Positions 33,440 through 35,471 of a DNA stretch of 35,471 nucleotides are shown piece by piece (the first letter of the stretch is position 1; each line of letters begins with the position of its first letter). The DNA lies in assembly GCA_946479745.1 (NCBI GenBank), contig CAMLGZ010000030.1, positions 1-35,471 on the forward strand. The letters run 5' to 3'. Made by a program: the position numbers and the translations under genes. The DNA comes from an uncultured Pseudoxanthomonas sp. (GTDB lineage Bacteria > Pseudomonadota > Gammaproteobacteria > Xanthomonadales > Xanthomonadaceae). The notes beneath the pieces were generated by a model. It saw only the letters and a list, made by a program, of their open reading frames with translations. It did no database searches and was not told the origin of the DNA.

Positions 33440-33772
33440 ATGAACCGCTGGTACGGAAAACTATTGGGTCTGATCGCCGGCGCGTTGTTGTTCCGCCCCA
33501 ATCCCGTTTTTGGTGCGCTGATAGGTCTGATCATCGGTCACGCCTTCGATCAGGACTGGTTCAAATTGAGCCGCGACAACCCTTATCGCGTCTTCAACCT
33601 GACCAGCGAGGCCAGCGACGCGGAAATCGACCAGGCCTATCGACGGCTGATTTCCCAGTACCACCCCGACAAGATGACCGGTGCGGCCGACGATCTGCGC
33701 CGGCAGGCCGAAAAGAAGGCCGGCGAGATCAACGCCGCCTACGACCGCATCAAGAAGCTGCGCAAGCGCTGA
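33440..33772 (+). CDS. Short DjlA-like membrane-anchored J-domain protein
   Basis: A 110-residue protein. The N-terminus ([20 protein letters not shown] and [14 protein letters not shown]) is a hydrophobic hairpin or single anchor much like that of DjlA; the J domain follows directly (residues 47-108) with HPD at His75-Pro76-Asp77, so it should stimulate DnaK ATPase at the membrane. The central TerB-like domain of DjlA (about 120 residues) is missing without any sign of a frameshift. It lies 46 bp before rpe on the same strand and may share its transcript. Confidence 0.88.
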   Translation: MNRWYGKLLGLIAGALLFRPNPVFGALIGLIIGHAFDQDWFKLSRDNPYRVFNLTSEASDAEIDQAYRRLISQYHPDKMTGAADDLRRQAEKKAGEINAAYDRIKKLRKR

Positions 33773-33818
33773 CCCATCTCACCGGATCGCCACCGGATCG
33801 CCAATGGAACCCGCCCCC

Positions 33819-34493
33819 ATGTCCGACTGCATCATCGCCCCGTCCATCCTCTCCGCCGATTTCGCCCGTCTGGGCGAGGAAGTGGACAATGTGCTGAAGG
33901 CCGGCGCCGACTGGGTGCATTTCGACGTGATGGACAACCATTACGTGCCCAACCTGACTATCGGCCCGCTGGTCTGCAGTGCACTGCGCAAGCACGGCGT
34001 GACCGCGCCGATCGACGTGCACCTGATGGTGAAGCCGGTGGACCGCATCGTTCCCGATTTCGCCGAAGCCGGCGCCACGCTGATCAGCTTCCACCCGGAG
34101 GCCAGCAACCACGTGCACCGCACCATCCAGCTGATCAAATCGCACGGTTGCAAGGCCGGGCTGGTGCTGAACCCTGCCACGCCGGTCGATGCGCTGGACT
34201 GGGTGCTGGAGGACCTGGACATGGTGCTGCTGATGTCGGTCAATCCCGGTTTCGGCGGTCAGGCTTTCATCCCCTCGGCGCTGGACAAGTTGCGCGCGGT
34301 GCGGAAGAAAATCGATGCGACCGGCAAGGCCATCCGCCTGGAGATCGATGGTGGCGTGAAGGCCGACAACATCGGCGAAATCGCGGCCGCCGGCGCCGAT
34401 ACCTTCGTGGCCGGTTCGGCGATCTTCAACGCGCCGGACTACCCGCAGGTGATTGCGAAGATGCGTGCGGCAGTCGCCGCCGCGGGCCGGTAA
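33819..34493 (+). CDS. rpe: Ribulose-phosphate 3-epimerase
   Basis: A 224-residue TIM-barrel epimerase that interconverts ribulose 5-phosphate and xylulose 5-phosphate. Landmarks: [34 protein letters not shown] with metal-ligand His and Asp, the VHLMV strand, [14 protein letters not shown] and [10 protein letters not shown]. The ATG at 33819 gives the usual family length; an in-frame ATG five codons earlier (33804) is preceded by GGAT and is the alternative. Just upstream, ACCGGATCGCC is tandemly repeated. In many proteobacteria rpe is linked to trp genes, as here with trpE 295 bp downstream. Confidence 0.96.
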   Translation: MSDCIIAPSILSADFARLGEEVDNVLKAGADWVHFDVMDNHYVPNLTIGPLVCSALRKHGVTAPIDVHLMVKPVDRIVPDFAEAGATLISFHPEASNHVHRTIQLIKSHGCKAGLVLNPATPVDALDWVLEDLDMVLLMSVNPGFGGQAFIPSALDKLRAVRKKIDATGKAIRLEIDGGVKADNIGEIAAAGADTFVAGSAIFNAPDYPQVIAKMRAAVAAAGR

Positions 34494-34506
34494 ATCCTTC
34501 GGTAAG

Positions 34507-34627
34507 ACCCCGTCATTGAAAAGGGACGGAAGCTTTCGCCCCGTCCCCGGAAGATTGGAGGCTTATCCTGCCTCCGCCAGTCGTCCCTGCTATGGACTCC
34601 CACGCTAAGGGTCCAAAATGACGGGGT
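34507..34627. other. Predicted four-way-junction structured element
   Basis: An outer stem of 11 perfect bp (ACCCCGTCATT at 34507-34517 with AATGACGGGGT at 34617-34627) encloses three hairpins: GGGACGG/CCGTCCC (34523-34547), GGAGGC/GCCTCC (about 34557-34575) and GGAC(T)CC/GGGTCC (about 34595-34614). It lies between the rpe stop and the trp leader, in DNA with no gene. It could be a cis-acting RNA, a small RNA, or a MITE-like dispersed element. The base pairing was found by eye and was not folded by computation. Confidence 0.5.
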
Positions 34628-34678
34628 GATGACACGGGGGAAGGCAAAAAGCCGCGGCCTCGGGTTAAAGTACTCCTC

Positions 34679-34822
34679 GTGACCACACAGACCTTCTCCC
34701 GCGCCCTTTCTTCCGCTCGCCCCAGTTGGCGATGGTGGCCTGTTGCCGTCGTCCGCCTGACTCCCGCGATTCGGAAGGAAACCTGTTTTGATCACGCCCC
34801 AGCAATTCCAGCAGCACGCTGA
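34679..34822 (+). CDS. trpL: trp operon leader peptide (Trp-Arg-Trp-Trp)
   Basis: A 47-codon ORF starting at GTG 34679: VTTQTFSRALSSARPS, then W17-R-W19-W20, then PVAVVRLTPAIRKETC and a tail. Three Trp codons in four positions directly before trpE are the hallmark of a ribosome-sensing trp leader. Unusually, the ORF runs on through the trpE ribosome-binding site (34774-34780) and ends at TGA 34820-34822, 35 bp inside trpE. No Shine-Dalgarno precedes the GTG; a -10-like TAAAGT at 34666-34671 would place the 5' end at or near the start codon, so it may be leaderless. No terminator hairpin with T-run is seen between the Trp codons and trpE. The coding call rests on codon content and position. 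Confidence 0.75.
   Translation: MTTQTFSRALSSARPSWRWWPVAVVRLTPAIRKETCFDHAPAIPAAR
34707..34780 (+). promoter_or_regulatory. Possible anti-Shine-Dalgarno helix controlling trpE
   Basis: TTTCTTCCG (34707-34715), just upstream of the leader Trp codons (34727-34738), can pair over nine positions with CGGAAGGAA (34772-34780), which contains the trpE ribosome-binding site; one pair is a U-G wobble. A ribosome stalled at the Trp codons would cover part of the upstream strand and free the site. The complementarity is seen; the regulatory role is inferred. Confidence 0.4.
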
Positions 34823-35471
34823 GCAAGGCCATACCCGCATCCCGGTGGTGCGCGAAGTGCTGTCCGACCTGGACACGCCGCTTTCGGTCTACCTGAAACT
34901 CGCTGACGCCCCGCACACCTATCTGCTCGAGTCGGTGGAAGGCGGCGAACGCTTCGGCCGCTATTCCATCATCGGCCTGCCAGCCAAACGCGTGGTCACG
35001 TTCCGCGGCCACGCCATGGAAATCCGCGACCATGGCCAACTGATCGAATCGCGCCAAGTCGCCGACCCTTTCGCCGAAGTCGAAGCGCTGCGTGCGGAAC
35101 ATTCGGTGCCCAAGCTGGAAGGTCTGCCTGGTTTCACCGGTGGGCTGGTGGGCTGGTTCGGCTTCGAGTGCATCGGCTATATCGAGCCGCGCCTGGCGGG
35201 CGGCGACAAGCCTGACGAACTGGACACGCCCGACATCCTGTTGATGCTGTCGGAGGAGCTCGCGGTCTTCGACAACCTCAAGGGTCGCCTGTACCTCATC
35301 GTCCACGCCGATCCGCGCGAAGCCGGCGCCTGGGAAAACGCGCAATTGCGGCTTGATGCATTAACCGAAAAATTGCGCCAGCCCGGCTCGTATCCGGCGC
35401 CGATCACCCGCAACGTGCTGGACGAAAGCCATTTCGTTTCCGGCTTCACCCGCGAGGGTTTCATCGCCGCG
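34788..35471 (+). CDS. trpE: Anthranilate synthase component I, 5' part
   Basis: The first 228 codons of trpE, cut by the window end with the frame still open. It begins with TTG at 34788 (LITPQQFQQHAEQGHTRIPV, family MITP... opening), 8 bp after AAGGAA; there is no ATG in a suitable place. The feedback-inhibition motif LLES (46-49) with EGGERFGRYSIIG is intact, followed by GFTGGLVGWFGFECIGYIEP. The enzyme makes anthranilate from chorismate with TrpG, the first step of tryptophan synthesis, and is normally inhibited by tryptophan. The catalytic C-terminal half is outside the window. A leader peptide with three Trp codons overlaps its start. Confidence 0.93.
   Translation, partial: MITPQQFQQHAEQGHTRIPVVREVLSDLDTPLSVYLKLADAPHTYLLESVEGGERFGRYSIIGLPAKRVVTFRGHAMEIRDHGQLIESRQVADPFAEVEALRAEHSVPKLEGLPGFTGGLVGWFGFECIGYIEPRLAGGDKPDELDTPDILLMLSEELAVFDNLKGRLYLIVHADPREAGAWENAQLRLDALTEKLRQPGSYPAPITRNVLDESHFVSGFTREGFIAA

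Noticed and set aside
34739..34787. Rho-independent terminator between the leader Trp codons and trpE
   Set aside because: Only weak 4-bp pairings and a run of four T residues directly before the trpE start; no GC-rich stem ends at it.

Overview
The window looks like a chromosomal segment of a high-GC gammaproteobacterium of the Xanthomonadaceae/Lysobacteraceae group (Xanthomonas, Stenotrophomonas, Lysobacter or Luteimonas type). The reasons are the gene families present, the many palindromic repeats opening with GTAG (the kind described as GTAG REPs in Stenotrophomonas), and an E1alpha-E1beta-SH3-E2 oxoacid dehydrogenase operon. Genus and species cannot be fixed from the sequence alone. Most genes are ordinary housekeeping or accessory metabolism. 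The unusual material lies mainly in the intergenic DNA.

Layout. 1-5503: 3' part of tRNA-Thr(TGT), an exported beta-propeller protein, a TetR/membrane-protein divergent pair with a clear operator, and a LysR gene divergent from two translationally coupled metallo-beta-lactamase-fold genes, the second Tat-exported. 5635-8780: a small conserved protein, arginase, an entericidin-type lipoprotein, a CsbD stress protein (two good terminators) and a putative lipoprotein. 8892-11946: trpS with a C-terminal extension, a membrane protein, a third MBL hydrolase and a VOC/glyoxalase protein. 12046-16006 (minus): a branched-chain/pyruvate-type 2-oxoacid dehydrogenase operon. 16443-20015 (minus): a large secreted ExeM-type nuclease. 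20150-26954: aromatic amino-acid catabolism (tryptophan 2,3-dioxygenase; a MarR regulator divergent from hppD; hmgA) and a POT peptide transporter coupled to a thioredoxin-like lipoprotein. 26968-33772: hypothetical genes, a CaCA antiporter, nhaA, an SDR-type gene, an Mpo1/DUF962 gene, purC and a short J-domain protein. 33819-35471: rpe, a structured intergenic element, a trp leader peptide and the 5' part of trpE, which uses a TTG start.

How the genes work together. hppD and hmgA carry out consecutive steps of tyrosine degradation (4-hydroxyphenylpyruvate to homogentisate to maleylacetoacetate). Their promoter carries a perfect 14-bp palindrome exactly in the -35/-10 spacer, a likely site for the divergent MarR protein. 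Between them sits a 450-bp unit: a DUF559 endonuclease-like gene enclosed by ~48-bp terminal inverted repeats, each with its own hairpin. Two other gene-less inverted pairs of the same hairpin-plus-G-rich-tail architecture occur at 16161-16356 and 31577-31711.

Most interesting points: (1) an unlisted trp leader ORF (GTG start, Trp-Arg-Trp-Trp) that runs through the trpE ribosome-binding site and overlaps the trpE start, with a possible anti-Shine-Dalgarno helix and no visible terminator, which suggests translational rather than transcriptional attenuation; (2) the inverted-repeat-bounded DUF559 cassette inside the homogentisate operon; (3) a REP doublet translated in frame as part of the E2 interdomain linker; (4) a predicted four-way-junction element upstream of the trp leader; (5) a REP whose GTAG signature supplies the stop codon of a gene.
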